From assembly GCA_030272585.1 (NCBI GenBank), contig BSYQ01000009.1:1550001-1614000 (forward strand): a stretch of 64,000 nucleotides of DNA, given 5' to 3'. Of this stretch, positions 40,877 to 53,548 are shown piece after piece; position 1 is the first letter of the stretch; each line of letters begins with the position of its first letter. A program made the translations under genes and the position numbers. This stretch comes from Bryopsis sp. KO-2023. Taxonomy: Eukaryota; Chlorophyta; Ulvophyceae; Bryopsidales; Bryopsidaceae. Below the pieces are notes generated by a model. It saw nothing but the letters and a program-made list of their open reading frames with translations, did not search any database and was not told the origin of the DNA.

Positions 40877-43748
40877 GATTTCCTTGGTCAGCCACTCGGG
40901 AAATATATAGCATTTCTCAGCCTGGGTCTAGAAATTGTACACCAGTGTAGAGAGGGAAAAAAGGGGAAAAAAAAACGAACAGTGAAGGGGTCTTCTTTTA
41001 TAATATATATTTTTTCCCCTCTTTTTTTTTTAATCAAAGATTCTTTGAAGAAAACATTTATGGACATCGAAGAAGAGAGGGAGAGAAAAAGTCGAAGGGG
41101 AATCGCACATGTCGATGTTTGGTTATATGGGGGCCAACTTTTTTTTTTTTGAAGGGGGAAAGCAAAGACATTGACAAATATTTCTGTTGCAAAGAAAATT
41201 GGGGGTTCAAGCGTGGAAAAAAATATGTTTTTTTTCAAGGGGGAAAACGAAACTAATAGAATGCCTTGTGGCTGGATACATTCGCTTGGAATTGAGGTCA
41301 AATTCCATTGAGGTGAATAAAGAAAAAAGAGAAGGGAGAGAGGGAACAGTCGCTAGAAAAACTTTATTATCTTTTACTCGGTTATCATTTTTTTATTTCT
41401 CTTTTTGTTGAAAGAGGGGGGGGGGGTTGGGAGATAGTCCGATTGAAAAATGATTTGGTGGCTGGTGAATTTCTGGGGGTGATTTGATGGTTAGAGATTA
41501 ATAGGTGTGAGATAGGGCATTAGGGAGAGAGAGAGAAAACAAAAAACAAAAAAAACAATGGCGTGCACTACTACTGTGGGATGGGTCGCATTAAGGGATT
41601 TTCATGTCAACAAGGAATTGTCAAGAAAATGTTGTATAAACAAATTGTACGAAATATTTTGGATGATTTCTGTTTGTTCGAACCGAGAATGGATCTTTGA
41701 TTTGCATCCAAAGTACCAAAAGAAATTCTTTTATGAGAAAATATTGGACTTTAGGATTGGAAAAAAATATGGTCGAAACCTGATGCAAGAATTGACCCCC
41801 TATTTTGAACATGCAAACACTGTTGCCGCCCCAGTGTTCTGAAAAAATTATACTTCAACCCAGAGGTTTTTCCACCGACTGGAGTCGCCAGAATTGAAAC
41901 AAAACACAAAATCCTGCCAGTATCGCTTCTTCGAAGTCTGATTTTTTGTTTAGTTTTTGGTTTTTTATGTCATCATCCCATATTTTTCTCTCTTTGTTTG
42001 TCAAATGATTACTTGGATGGGAAATGGAGGCGGGGCAAAAACAATCAGTATACAAAGTTTCTGGTTGGAAATTTTGAAGGGAAAACCGTCCTGTTTCAAA
42101 TCACAGTTCGGTTGGCACAATTTCTTTCACGGAAAACAAAAGTGGTGTCTGGAGCGAGAAAAAATTGTCGATTTTGAAATTAATGGAAAAACGATTTGTA
42201 GGTTTAATGAATTCGAGTGCCCTCATTCTTCTTCCCCTTTGCAAAACATACTATTCGAATGATGTATTTGTTGCATTACACACCAACGCTTGCAAAATAA
42301 CACATTCACCGTTTCTTATTTATCTCGCAAAGCACGGCACAATTTTTCGGAAATCCAGTCCAAAAACCACAAACACCTGAAAAAGTACAAGCCTTCCTCC
42401 TGCACCCCCATCGATATTTTCTTTTCCACGTTTCCTTCTTTTTTTTATTATTTTGCATATTTTTGCACTCAGATTTCCCCCGAAACTTTCCAATGCAAAA
42501 AACCCTGTAACTAAAAATTATCCCCACCCCTTTTTCGAAAGAAGTTCAATAAATACATCCCAGTGATCGAGAGGATTTCCCATAAATATTTTTTATCTCA
42601 ATTTTTTTTTTTCCCCATGACTTTCCATCAACAATGGCAACATGCATGCCCCCCCCCTCCGACGTCCTTTTTCAAAAGATTTCGTCCCCATTTTACAAAA
42701 ATATAACTCCCATTTGTGCTATATATAAAAAAACAAAACCTAAACTTTCTGACTCCCCCTGCTGGAGCGATATTCACACCACTGACAAAATTCTGTCGAG
42801 TTTTAAAATCTTTCCCTCTCCCCCCCCCTTTTTTTTCCCTTCTTCTTCTACATCCTTTTTTTCCATTTTCATTAAAAAGGTTGACATAAATTTTATCCCT
42901 CCAATATATTTAGTGTGATTTCTCTTTTGTTCCTCAAATTGCAATCGACTTCCCTGCTTATATTTCTTTCTTTTTTTTAATATAAAATTTTCTTTTATCT
43001 CTTTTCAAAATCAGTACGCGCTAGAATTCAAACCGTTGACATTCATTTTGACATTTTTTTTTCTCCCCATAATATTATTTTTTGCACAACTACGCTGCGC
43101 ATGAAATTTCCACAAAAGCAAAGAAGGAAAAGAGATCGCACAAAAGAAAGAAACCAAAATAAAAGCAAAAAAAAACGAAAGAACATTTTTTTTTTTTTGA
43201 CACAATAATACGAACTATTTGTTGACTTTTTTTTTCTTTTTTTTCTCCCCATTTTTTTTTTGACCACCTACTTGCAGAAAATGATTTTGCAATTTTTTTT
43301 GTATTTTTTTTGGTAGGCTATCATCCCCTTTTATTCTTCGTCGTATCATATGTGAAATTTTTTGAAGTGTTGAAATTTGAAATGTTCTTTTTGGAAAAAA
43401 CAAAGAAGAAACAATACGAAAAAAGGTACAAAAATAAATAAAAAAAAACATGTGAATACTCTCTCAACTCACTCTCCTTTTTTATTATTGCAGTCAGCGT
43501 TATGAGACCTACCCAGGACAAAAACAAAAAGCAAATTTAATAATTTTTCGAATGAAAAAAAAAAATGTATCGGTTGCTTTCCAAATAATTCGAGTGAAAA
43601 ACTAGCTCATCAACTTTCTGCAAAAGTGCAAGGGTGCATTCTCAAACATAAAAATATCAAAAACAGAGAAAGGAAAAAGGAGCAAGTCGATCACTCATAT
43701 ATACTTAGTACATATTTTTTTCCTGTTTTTCCAATTTTTGTTGTCGTG
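40877..43748. other. AT-rich, homopolymer-filled convergent intergenic region
   Basis: 2.9 kb dominated by A/T runs and CT-rich stretches (for example 41135-41150, 42600-42612, 43190-43260). It separates the 3' ends of the OB-fold and TSP1 genes. One short ORF is listed separately. Otherwise I see nothing that can be supported. Confidence 0.7.
41558..41842 (+). CDS. hypothetical 94-residue ORF
   Basis: The ATG has a favourable AAACAATGGC context and the frame reads without obvious repeats (for example WVALRDFHVNKELSR, EWIFDLHPKYQKKFF). It stands in very AT-rich DNA with no recognised domain and no partner exons. It may be chance or part of a 3' UTR. Confidence 0.2.
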   Translation: MACTTTVGWVALRDFHVNKELSRKCCINKLYEIFWMISVCSNREWIFDLHPKYQKKFFYEKILDFRIGKKYGRNLMQELTPYFEHANTVAAPVF

Positions 43749-46700
43749 TTAAGTTGTACAGCATTTCATAGTAAAATTCAATGCTATGTGCACCCCGCTC
43801 ACCAGACTGCCGGATGGTAGTGTTGACGTGAGTTGAGATGACGAGCTGAACGATTCTCTGGCGGTAAAGTATTCCGTCATGTTGGAAAAACCCTGTGAGG
43901 TCGCCGTGAACCATGTTTCTGATGAAAAAGATTTTCCGTGTACGGGAGGAATTATCCCCGATCCCTCTGCAGCAGTGGAGGTCGAGCCCATGGAGTCTGT
44001 CATGGACACGGTCCGAGCGTGCCCCGATGGCTCGCCTTCCCTGGTGATTAAAAAAAAAAAAAAAAAAACGATCACAAGAAAATTCACAGCAATCTCAGGA
44101 TGAGCAATGCAAGTATAAACAGCTCTGTTTTTAAAAAAGGCATCCACAAAATAAAAAATGAATAAAACAATAGTCTGGAAAACAGCCAGAAGGAAACAGA
44201 GTATAAAAAAATTGAAATTTTGAATAAAAATACATATTAAGAAAATGAGTGAAGCCAAAAAAAAGAACAAAAAAGAAGTCAACACGAAGAAAAACATTGA
44301 ACACAGCTGTTCGCCCTCTCCTCCCCAAACTTTTTTAGCAAGGAAAAAAAGAGGGGCAAAAAAAACTCACTCGGTGGCTGCAGGGGATGGCACCAGATCC
44401 ACCGTGGGCGTTACCCCAGAACCTTGGCTGCCGATTTCTGACAGGAAAGCTCGCCAAATCGTGGAAAGAGACCTTTCCTCATTTGACAAGTATGACTCCG
44501 TGCTGGTGGTGGCCGCCTCCTCTGCCTCCTCCTCTGGAGGGTCAGCCCGTCTCTTTTTAGAAACTATCTTTGCCATGATCACAGTGGCGAGAAGGAGCAC
44601 CACCAAAACGCCCCCGAGTAGCCCAGCCGATATCACAGCAGCTTGCGAAACATTGTCACTGAATTGGCACAGAAAAAAGACAACAACTCATAATCTAAAT
44701 TGAAAATATACAGGGGGGGGGGGGGAGGAGGTGGAGGGTCTGGCAAACCAATGTTCAAAGGGGTGCCACCCCAGCCATGGAATCCTACATTCTGTGTGTT
44801 AGGGGAAAAAGATGATATCGTAGGGAGAGGTCACATACCCGCCTCCACCGTCCGATCGAGGTGTTTCATCCCCTTCAGCCAGGGCCACCAGTTTTTGTCG
44901 GGGATGACACCTTCCGTTGCGTTCAAACCAGTTGGCTGCACACCGATCGCAAGCAACCCCATCATACCCAACGAAACAATCGCAGATCCCTCCGCTGGCG
45001 AACATGCATTTTCCATTTCCGCTGCACATGCCATCTCCGATAACGGTGAAGTTTCCATTCGGAGCCGGGCAAGCAGTGAATTCGTGTCGGCAATCCTGCC
45101 TGAATTCGAAAGGGTTTTCTTTGCCGAAACCCGGCACCCCTGACATTTCGCCTATTTCGCACATGTTGTTTCCGTGGGTGGGCACTCTGACAATCTTGTC
45201 GATTTTTTGAGCAATGCAAGGATCGGATGAGCCATTGGAAGCCGCACTGCTGCTGTTTTCGACCAAGCTTTTGATTGAGAAAGTTGATGCCATTGCACCA
45301 GTGATGATGAAGTTCATCAGCATTGTATCTTTCTTCCCCTTTTCCTGACCAGTCATTACCACATTGAACACCTGCAACGATCCAGAGAAACACAAATTGA
45401 GGTTTCTGTGGATTAGGGGGGAGAATCTTTCTGAGTTCGTAGGACTTCATGAATATCAAGTAATGATGCATTTCCACTTCAACAACAACAAAAAAACCAA
45501 TGGAAGGAACAACCCGTTTTATCTGACCAGCCTTTTTACAATTCCACACTCGGAAGTTCATCAAACCGATTTCAAGTTTTTGGATTTTGAATTTCCCACC
45601 CACCGAACACCAGTCACAACCAAAAACTGAATAAATGGATAAGTGAATCTGACAGGCTCCGTCAAACCGGGATCTTCATGATCATGAAGAAGGGAAATTG
45701 TGTTCGATTAGGGCCCACCTTGTCTTTCACCGTGGAGCCACCTGCCACCTTGTCGGCCAGGCACCTCATTATATCGTTCACCTCCACATCATCTTCCATT
45801 TCCAATACAGCAGACACCTCCAAGTGACAAGATGAGCCGTCCCCATCACAAACACCACACTCATCAATTCTGGCACTGGAGCAACAAACACCCCCTCCAT
45901 CCAGAATAGTCTGACACACACACACACAAACATAGCCCTTGATTTAAAGAATTGACCATCCACCTAAGAGCATACGGAAATGATGCAAAACGAGCATGCA
46001 CATCCATCCTTTGTCTGACACTCACCGAGCAACATTGTCCAAGAACATCTACATACAAGCCGCCGCCCCCGCATTCACCACAAGCATCCACCACACCCTC
46101 GCAACACAACCCATTCCTATCGAGGGTTGTGTTTTTGCCAACGCAGCAATCCCCACCAATGGAGAATATTCCAGATTGGCAGCACTCCCCTGCTCCATCA
46201 AAAGAACCAGCACATCGTAGCTCTTCCCGAATGTCAAACTGACAATCAGGACCCTCGAAACCCTCATCACAAGTGCAAACGCCGTTGTCGCAATTTCCAT
46301 TTCCTGCGAATACCACAGAACCGTGATTCATTTATAGGTGGTTTTTCCACAACAGTGAGCATAAGCCTGGCAGAATGCCAAGTGGAGGCGATGCTGAAAG
46401 ACTTCATGCAAAAGACATTTCAACACATGTACCCCTGACATATGACGACTGACTGCTGGTGGGGCAGTATATTTTTCCTCACTTGTCAGAAACCCACGGA
46501 CACCCACCTGAGCATGTGAAACCTTGGCACAAATCTGCAGATGCTGATTGCAGCAGCTTCCGCTGACCTCTCTCCACTGGATCAGGGCAACCGAAAACAT
46601 TGCAGTCTTGCTGGCTGCTAGGCCTAGTTAGATTGGCCAGAATGCACATGGTATCGTCCTGAACAGCAGTCCTCAGGGAACTAACGCACTCCACTCTCCG

Positions 46701-49700
46701 AGACTGAACTCCACCACCGCATTCTTTGGAGCATTCATTCCATGGATCTATGTCGAATCGGAAAGCCTCACAGGGAGCCGTGTTGCATTCACGTTCTGTG
46801 ATGGACTCTGGGAGATCCCTACAGGCCTCCTTTGGTGCGATGTCCCCAGTGGAGGAATCAAAACACGTGGCTGCCCTGAATCGCTTCCCTGTTGACCAGC
46901 AAGATGCTCATACACAGATAATTAACCCGATGATTACGTTTCAGATGTGTGGAGGGAAGGGCATTCCCTCACAACAGATGCCAAAATTCGTATAGAATTG
47001 AGGGAGGCAGGGCTGGCACTGACCTCCTCCGCAGGCTCTATCACACGCTCCCCAGGGTTCAAGCCTGTAGAAAAACTCGCTCTTTGTACAAGACTCCGTT
47101 TCGCAAATTTCTACCCTTTCGATGGCGTCCATTTCTTCTTTGTCACAGTTTGACTCGAGTGCCAGGGTCCCCATCGCTGATCGGCAGAACACCATTCGCT
47201 CCTTTTCAACACAAATCCAAGAATAAATTACTGTTGCTTCATGAGGCGCAATTCTCCTCACCCCACCTTCCCCCCATCCCCCTGCCCCTGTTCCAGGATA
47301 AAGGAGGTGAAATAACAGAATAAGGGGACCCACGCTTCGGCCTATGGCTGTGAACTCTCCTTAAAACGAAGAAAAGGGGGTAGAAAACAGAAATGAGGAT
47401 AAAAGATGTGGAACAGCAACTTTCAGAAGTAGCTATTTGGGGGGTGACACTGAGTTCTCAGTCGATGCAAGCATGTGGGTGTTCTCCATGCTTTGGCAGC
47501 TGCAAACATCATGTAATCCGAATCTACTAAAGAATTGTAACTTTGGGAGTGCCCCCCAGCTCACCGCCGTGCTGGCTCCTGGCTCCCCACACGATTGAGA
47601 ACAATCTCCAAGCTCAGCAACAAACACCTCGAAACCCTCTAGGCGACCGCTGCCTCCATCAACGTTGTTGGAAGGCTCGAATTCCGTTTCTGTTGTTTCC
47701 ACCTCGTTTACTTTAGTTCCCACCTGATCATCAGCCCAATCCTTAAATCCCTCTCACATCGACGAAAATAACAAGAATTTGCACAAGGGGAATAGGTGTT
47801 ACAGTGGCTGGACGGCCATAACAATAGGTGGTGCTACTGGTTCCCGTAGGATCCGGTGTTTACCTTGCGTCCACCCTCTGGTCCTGTCGATGGTGCTTTG
47901 TTCCCCTTCAGGTCACCCTCCACATTGCTGTTTTCTTCTGGACTTGGGGGTGGAGACCCCAGGGTTTTTGACTTTGAAAGGGTCACCGCTCCCTTGTCTG
48001 AAGTATCAGAAGGGGCCGGCGCTGGGGAACCCGGTTCCACTCCTGGCCCTTCCTCTGGTGGTTCAACAGGAGCCTCAACTGGTAAAATTGGCTCCACCCC
48101 TGGCCCTTCCTCTGGTGGTTCAACAGGAGCCTCAACTGGTGAAATTGGCTCCACTCCTGGCCCTTCCTCTGGTGGTTCAACAGGAGCCTCAACTGGTAAA
48201 ATTGGCTCCACCCCTGGCCCTTCCTCTGGTGGTTCAACAGGAGCCTCAACTGGTGCAATTGGCTCCACCCCTGGCCCTTCCTCTGGTGGTTCAACAGGAG
48301 CCTCAACTGGTGAAATTGGCTCCACCCCTGGCTTTTCCTCTGGTGGCTCTAGAGGACCCTCAACTGGTGAAATTGGCTCCACCCCTGACCCTTCTCCTGG
48401 TGGCTCTAGAGGACCTTCAAATGGTGAAAATGGCTCCACCCCTGGCCCTTCCTCTGGTGGCCCTAGAGGACCCTCAACTGGTGAAATTGGCTCCACCAAT
48501 GCCCCTTCTCCTGGAGGCTCTAGAGGACCTTCAAATGGTGAAATTGGTTCCACCCGTGCCTCTTCTCCTGGTGGCTCTACAGGAGCCTCAACTGGTGTCC
48601 CAACCAACAGATCCTCCAGGTCTTTCCCTAGACCTACACCCAGCACCATGTTCTTTGCATCCCTCTTTGAACCACTTCCACCTGATGAAGAAGGTGGCCC
48701 CCCTCGAGTAGTTTTTGAATGAAGCAGTGGCTGTGGAGGGGCCGAGAAATTTCCTGGTGGTGATGCATCCGTCGAGACGTCCCCAGGTGGTGATGCAGAC
48801 ATTGAGGCATCTCCTGGTGGAGGGGCCGAGAGGTTTCCTGGTGGTGATGCACCCATCAAGATGTCCCCTGTTGGAGGGACTGAGAAATTTCTTGGTGGTG
48901 ATGCAGCCGTTGAGAGGTTCCCTGGTGGTGATGCAAGCGCCGAGATGTCCCCTGGTGGCGACGCAGCCACCGAGATGTCCCCTGGTGGAGGAGCTGAGAA
49001 GCTTCCTGGAGGTGATGCAGGCATCGAGGCATTCCCAGGTGGAGGGACTGAGAGGTTTCCTGGTGGTGGAGTATCCATTGAGACGTCCTCCGGTGCAGGG
49101 GCCAGGAAGTTTCCTGGTGGTGATGCATCCATCGAGATGTCCCCTGGTGGAGGAGCTGGGAAGCTTCCTGGAGGTGATGCAGGCATCAAGGCATTCCCAG
49201 GTGGAGGGGCTGAGAGGTTTCTTGGTGGTGAAGCATCCATTGAGATGTCCTCTGATGGAGGGGCCAGGAAGTTTCCTGGTGGCGATGCAACCGTCGAGAT
49301 GTCCCCTGGTGGCGATGCAACCGTCGAGATGTCCACTGGTGGAGGAGCTGGGAAGCTTCCTGGAGGTGATGCATCCATCGAAATGTCTCCTGGTGGCGAT
49401 GCAACCGTCGAGATGTCCACTGGTGGAGGAGCTGGGAAGCTTCCTGGTGGTGGTGCAGGCATCGAGATGTCCCCTGGTGGCGATGCAACCGTCGAGATGT
49501 CCACTGGTGGAGGAGCTGGGAAGCTTCCTGGAGGTGATGCAGGCATCGAGGCATTCCCAGGTGGAGGGACTGAGATGTTCCCTGGTGGCGATGCAACCGT
49601 CGAGATGTCCCCTGGTGGCGATGCAACCGTCAAGATGTCTCCTGGTGGAGGAGCTGGGAAGCTTCCTGGAGGTGATGCAGGCATCGAAGCATTCCCTGGT

Positions 49701-51570
49701 GGAGGGACTGAGAGGTTTCTTGGTGGTGAAGCATCCATTGAGATGTCCTCTGGTGGAGGGGCCGAGAGGTTTCCTGGTGGTGATGCACCCATCGAGATGT
49801 CCCCTGTTGGAGGGGCTGAGAAGCTTCCTGGAGGTGATGCAGGCATCGAGATGTCCCCTGGTGGCGATGCAACCATCGAGATGTCCCCTGGTGGAGGAGC
49901 TGGGAAGCTTCCTGGAGGTGATGCAGGCATCGTTATGTCCCCTGGTGGCGATGCAACCGTCGAGATGTCCACTGGTGGAGGAGCTGGGAAGCTTCCTGGA
50001 GGTGATGCAGGCATCGAAGCATTTCCAGGTGGAGGGGCTGAGAGGTTTCCTGGTGGTGATAAATCCATTGCGACGTTGCCTGTTGGAGGGGTTGGGATGT
50101 TTTCTGGTGGCGATGCAATCGTCGAGATGTCACCTGGTGGAGAAGCTGAGACTGGTGGTGATGCAGGTGTCGAGACATCCCCTGGTGATGACGCAGCTGT
50201 CGAGACCACTCCTGGTGGTGATGCAACAGTCGGGACTTCTCCTGGCTGAGGGGTCGAGATGTTTCCTGCAGCCGTTGACACCACTGCTGGTGGAGGGGCA
50301 AAAAGTTGTCCTTGTGGTGGTGATGTTGGTTGGAGCGGTCCTTGTGAAGGAACAGGGCTGCTCGTGTTGGGCAGTGTTGGTGGTGCCGGTGAGGGTTCTC
50401 TGTATCCCGGAACCAAATGGGCTGGGCGTCCAATAATCCGTGCACTTGTAACACACTGGAACTCTGTCTCTTTACATATGCTCATGCATCTTCCTCCTAT
50501 AACCTTGTTGTATGTTGGCTCATCGAGTGTGAAGAGATTTGCACATTCCCACATGTGTAGAGACTGAAACACAAAGACAAGTTAAACCTGGGATCCTTGG
50601 AGAATTCACAGTCTATCATCCTACTTATTCTGAAAAAGTTCTGACCATTATTGAAATGCTATCCCCACTTTTACCTCTATTCGCTTGCAGCCTGATTCAG
50701 TTACAAGTGCTGCAGTTGTTCTTGGTATCCTGACGGCGCAACCATCTTTTATGCAGACAAAAGTAGTCCCGAATTTGCATTGACTCGCTCGATTAGATTC
50801 ACATTCCACTGGCAAACTGCCTCCACATTGAATTGAGCATGATCTCAAAGCTACTCCAACCGCCTGCAACAATATGAAATTTGGGAACTTGGAACTTGAA
50901 TCTCACAGCAGATTTCAATGGAACAGAATGTAAATTGCATGCGCTTGCCTGAGAAAAACTCTCTACTTCTTTTCCAGTTTTGAAGACATGGCAATTGCAC
51001 ACATATCGCAGATTTTCAGCGGTACAACCTGCACTGAACCAGAACATGTGAGTCTCCATGTTGCATTCATCATGGATTAGGATCTGCTGAAACTCAGAAT
51101 CGAAAATCTGTACCACTCTCCATATCCAATGAAGCATCTTTTATATTGCTCACTTTAGAATGAAAAAACATCCTCTAACAAATTCCAAATGGAACGTGGC
51201 TTTCTATTGGAAACGCACTATTGCAAGGATTGGGAGTTTAAGTATTTCGGTCGTCGAAAAGGCTTCAGCCTATGTTGGAATCCCTATGGACTGAAGATGC
51301 TGCACACAGCCAGCGAGCAGCGCTCCGGACCTCGCAGTTCTATTCCGTACCCACTGATTGGCGCTGCTGCAGCTGTCGTGTGGCATGCAAGTCCACCTCC
51401 GATAACCAATTATCAATTTCCCCAGCGTGGCTCCCAACCAGCAACCCCAATAGGACCCAAACAATTATACCCCCAATCCCTCGACTCTTTGTTACACGCG
51501 ACCTACACTGGGCGCCCATTTTTCCTTCTGCCCGTGTGGCGTTTATTAATTTCCTTGCTTTTGTTTCCAT
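43749..51570 (-). CDS. large single-pass surface protein with TSP1 and EGF-like repeats and a giant Pro-rich exon
   Basis: Twelve exons join in phase to 1854 residues: 51570-51355, 51107-50949, 50863-50675, 50563-47864, 47723-47565, 47201-47024, 46888-46508, 46303-46026, 45910-45719, 45371-44839, 44658-44371, 44040-43749. A signal sequence (GIGGIIVWVLLGLLVGSHA) is followed by a degenerate TSP1-like unit (RSCSIQCGG) and a 900-codon exon of SPPG- and EPPEEGPG-type repeats. Then come TSP1 units (LGDCSQSCGEPG; PWGACDRACGGG; PWNECSKECGGGVQSRRVEC), EGF-like units (CSGNGNCDNGVCTC; CSGNGKC) and DECGVCDGDGSSC. A membrane span lies at ~1669-1690 (SAGLLGGVLVVLLLATVIMA), then a KKRR stop-transfer and a ~160-residue Ser/Thr-rich tail. 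The role is probably adhesion or extracellular matrix contact. Intron 2 uses a GC donor. METKAR is taken as start; MGAQ at 51519 is an alternative. A donor-like GTGAGC near 43815 leaves the C-terminus slightly uncertain. Confidence 0.8.
48020..48610 (-). repeat. 57-bp coding minisatellite (about 10-11 copies)
   Basis: Each unit encodes 19 residues of the type PVEPPEEGPGVEPISPVEA. Copies nearest 48050-48310 are almost identical, and those toward 48600 diverge (EGPLEPPGEG). The unit is a multiple of three, so expansions keep frame. Confidence 0.85.
48720..50260 (-). repeat. Pro-rich coding repeat array (SPPGDIS/SPPGSFPAPPP units)
   Basis: About 1.5 kb of higher-order repeats built from ~10-13 residue units such as ASPPGDISTV, ASPPGSFPAPPP and PPGNLSAPPP. 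Many contain NxS/T or Ser/Pro clusters suited to glycosylation, like algal hydroxyproline-rich glycoproteins. All units keep the reading frame, which also leaves long meaningless frames open on the other strand. Confidence 0.85.
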
Positions 51571-52378
51571 GAACGTCAAAAATGTTCCTGCGTTGCGCGT
51601 CTATTCTGCGACGTCTTTCTCATTCAACGTCTCTTTCCTAATTCCCAACGCGCGCTCTTCTTCGCGTATTCGCGTAACGGTGAAGGAGCGAAAAAATCGA
51701 GCGGATGTTGCCCAGAGCTTTTACGCCCTTGTCCGTGTGGCCCAGTGCTGAAATCCAGAGAACATTCTTTGAAAAGACACTTCACGGTTGTTGGACTATG
51801 AATCACCAAGACCGAATCGCGCGCGTTTTTTGTCAGAAAATTGGCGGGTGGTAAGCGTTTCAGGTCGGTTGCGCGGGCCTGCGGTGTTGCTGGACTCTTC
51901 GGGGATAGGTTCGATATGTGGCTTTCCAACCGTGCTGTGGCTGTGAATTCACACTGGTGTAGCCCCCCTTCTGAGCGTGTCCTCATTTTTTACGATGCGA
52001 TCGGTGGCGCTGTGTTGTTTAAGTTGCCGTGATGCGGAAGTTTTCGTGCTTCCGCTTTCCTCCAAATCAGCACAAACCATACATTTGCTGAAAGTATTGA
52101 AAGGAAAGAGTGTCCATGGAAATAGGCTAACGCTGTGGAAAAGTTCGCATCGGGGTGGCACTATTAGATCTGTTTGAACGAAAAAACTACCCATCCCATT
52201 GCAACCTTCCGAATCCAACGACAGAGCCCTGAAATGACCGCCCAAGGAGCGTGGGGCTGTTCCCGTAGGGTGCAATGCTTTTCTTGATTACCAACCCAAC
52301 CACCCCCAAGAGAAAGAAAGAGAGCAGAGCCAAGTGCAACAGAAGAGTCCAAAACAGAGAAACAAGAAAGATTCGACA
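51571..52378. promoter_or_regulatory. divergent promoter region between the TSP1 gene and secreted protein B
   Basis: 808 bp without a supported gene. The TSP1 start (minus) and secreted-protein start (plus) face away from each other across it. Confidence 0.45.
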
Positions 52379-53548
52379 ATGCTGTCGCAAGCCCACGATT
52401 TTCGAGTGATATGTTTTGCTGGGCTGCTGCTCATATGTGGCTGCGCTCTCGTGGAAGGTGGGTGCTCGGATCGAGGACGCCAACGGGGCTTCTTTGAGCC
52501 GTCGATCGGGTAGCGACGATCGACAGTGTCTCGATACCTTCCCGCATGTACAGGCGATCGATTCAAGTCACGCCCATCATTCAAGAGCTGAAATTCAACC
52601 CCCCCCCCCCCTTTTACATCCGACTGCAAACGGGCTGCTGCCAAACCAACAAGGCCAAGATCAACAACAGGATTCAGTGAATGGAGAGCTGAAAGTTTTC
52701 TTTCTGCTGAAAGACAGCATCTTTGGCAATGCTGAGAATTCTAGGTAACTTGTGCCATTTGATGTGGCGGTGTGTAACCATCCAGAATTGACTGATTAGC
52801 AGGTCGCCGATTGAGTGGGGATGGAACCAGTGCCAGCGACATAATGCTCCAGCTGACTGGTCAGACTCCGAATGCACCAGCTGACCCAGTTTCAGGCACA
52901 GCGGCTGATTCTGGAGGTGTGCAATATGGTGGGATGGTGGCCATGTATGCCTTCCAGAGTAGATCCGAATTTGGTAAGTATCGGTCAGTGTCTGACATTT
53001 GTCTGGAATTGTAAGAGACATGTTGTGGAATAGCTGATTTGGGCCACTTTGGGGGATTCGTGTGTGGTGAAAGTGTCCTCCACTAGAAAAGAATATATGG
53101 CATTTAAGGATTCTTCTGAAAGAAAACAGTTGAGAAAATTTTTGGCCGTCGGATATTTCTTTGAAAGAAGGAAACCAAGTTTTGGGGTGCAGCTTGCCCC
53201 CATTGGAAATAAAGGTAACAACTGGACAGCCACTTTGCTGAGATCTGGGTCGAATCAGGTCAAGAGCCGCTGGTGGTGGAGACTGCTTTCGAATCGACTC
53301 CATCGCCTCCGGCTCCCAGTGAAAGCACCGGTGAGGGGGAAGAAATCGTGGAGGTGGAGGTCGAAACTCCTGTGGAAATCAGCGACCGAATCATGAGCCT
53401 GGACGGCTTGGATGTTCCTTGCGACAGCGATCGAATCTTTCTTATGCCCAGGGCAGTCCAAGAAAAATGTCACAAAGAAGCCGATACCTTGAACGACGAA
53501 AATGGTGAATCCTCTGGTGGGGAAGATTCGGAGGGCCAGGTTGATTGA
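52379..53548 (+). CDS. secreted protein, family member B (exon 2 unresolved)
   Basis: Exon 1 (52379-52457) is 79 nt and encodes a signal peptide (FRVICFAGLLLICGCALVE), ending GAAG/GTGGGT in phase 1 exactly like exon 1 of the gene at 25298. Exons 52803-52973 (starts GRRLSGDGTSASD) and 53259-53548 are phase-1 joined and end in an acidic tail (GESSGGEDSEGQVD, stop at 53546-53548). Between 52458 and 52802 there is at least one more exon. Coding-like pieces exist (LKFNPPPPFYIRLQTGCC; NGELKVFFLLKDSIFG) but lie in different frames on either side of a 13-C run at 52599-52611. I could not join them, and a homopolymer length error is possible. No known domain is recognised. Confidence 0.55.

Noticed and set aside
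46508-46555. A 15-nt micro-exon encoding the start of the EGF unit (GFTCS)
   Set aside because: The frame is open without the proposed 46-nt intron, and the unspliced reading supplies the preceding Cys of the EGF unit, so a continuous exon is simpler.
47779-50567. Very long plus-strand frames (up to 573 codons) opposite the TSP1 gene repeats
   Set aside because: They are the antisense of repeat units whose length is a multiple of three. The minus strand has splice-consistent Cys-rich exons on both sides, and the plus frames have no motif or exon partners.
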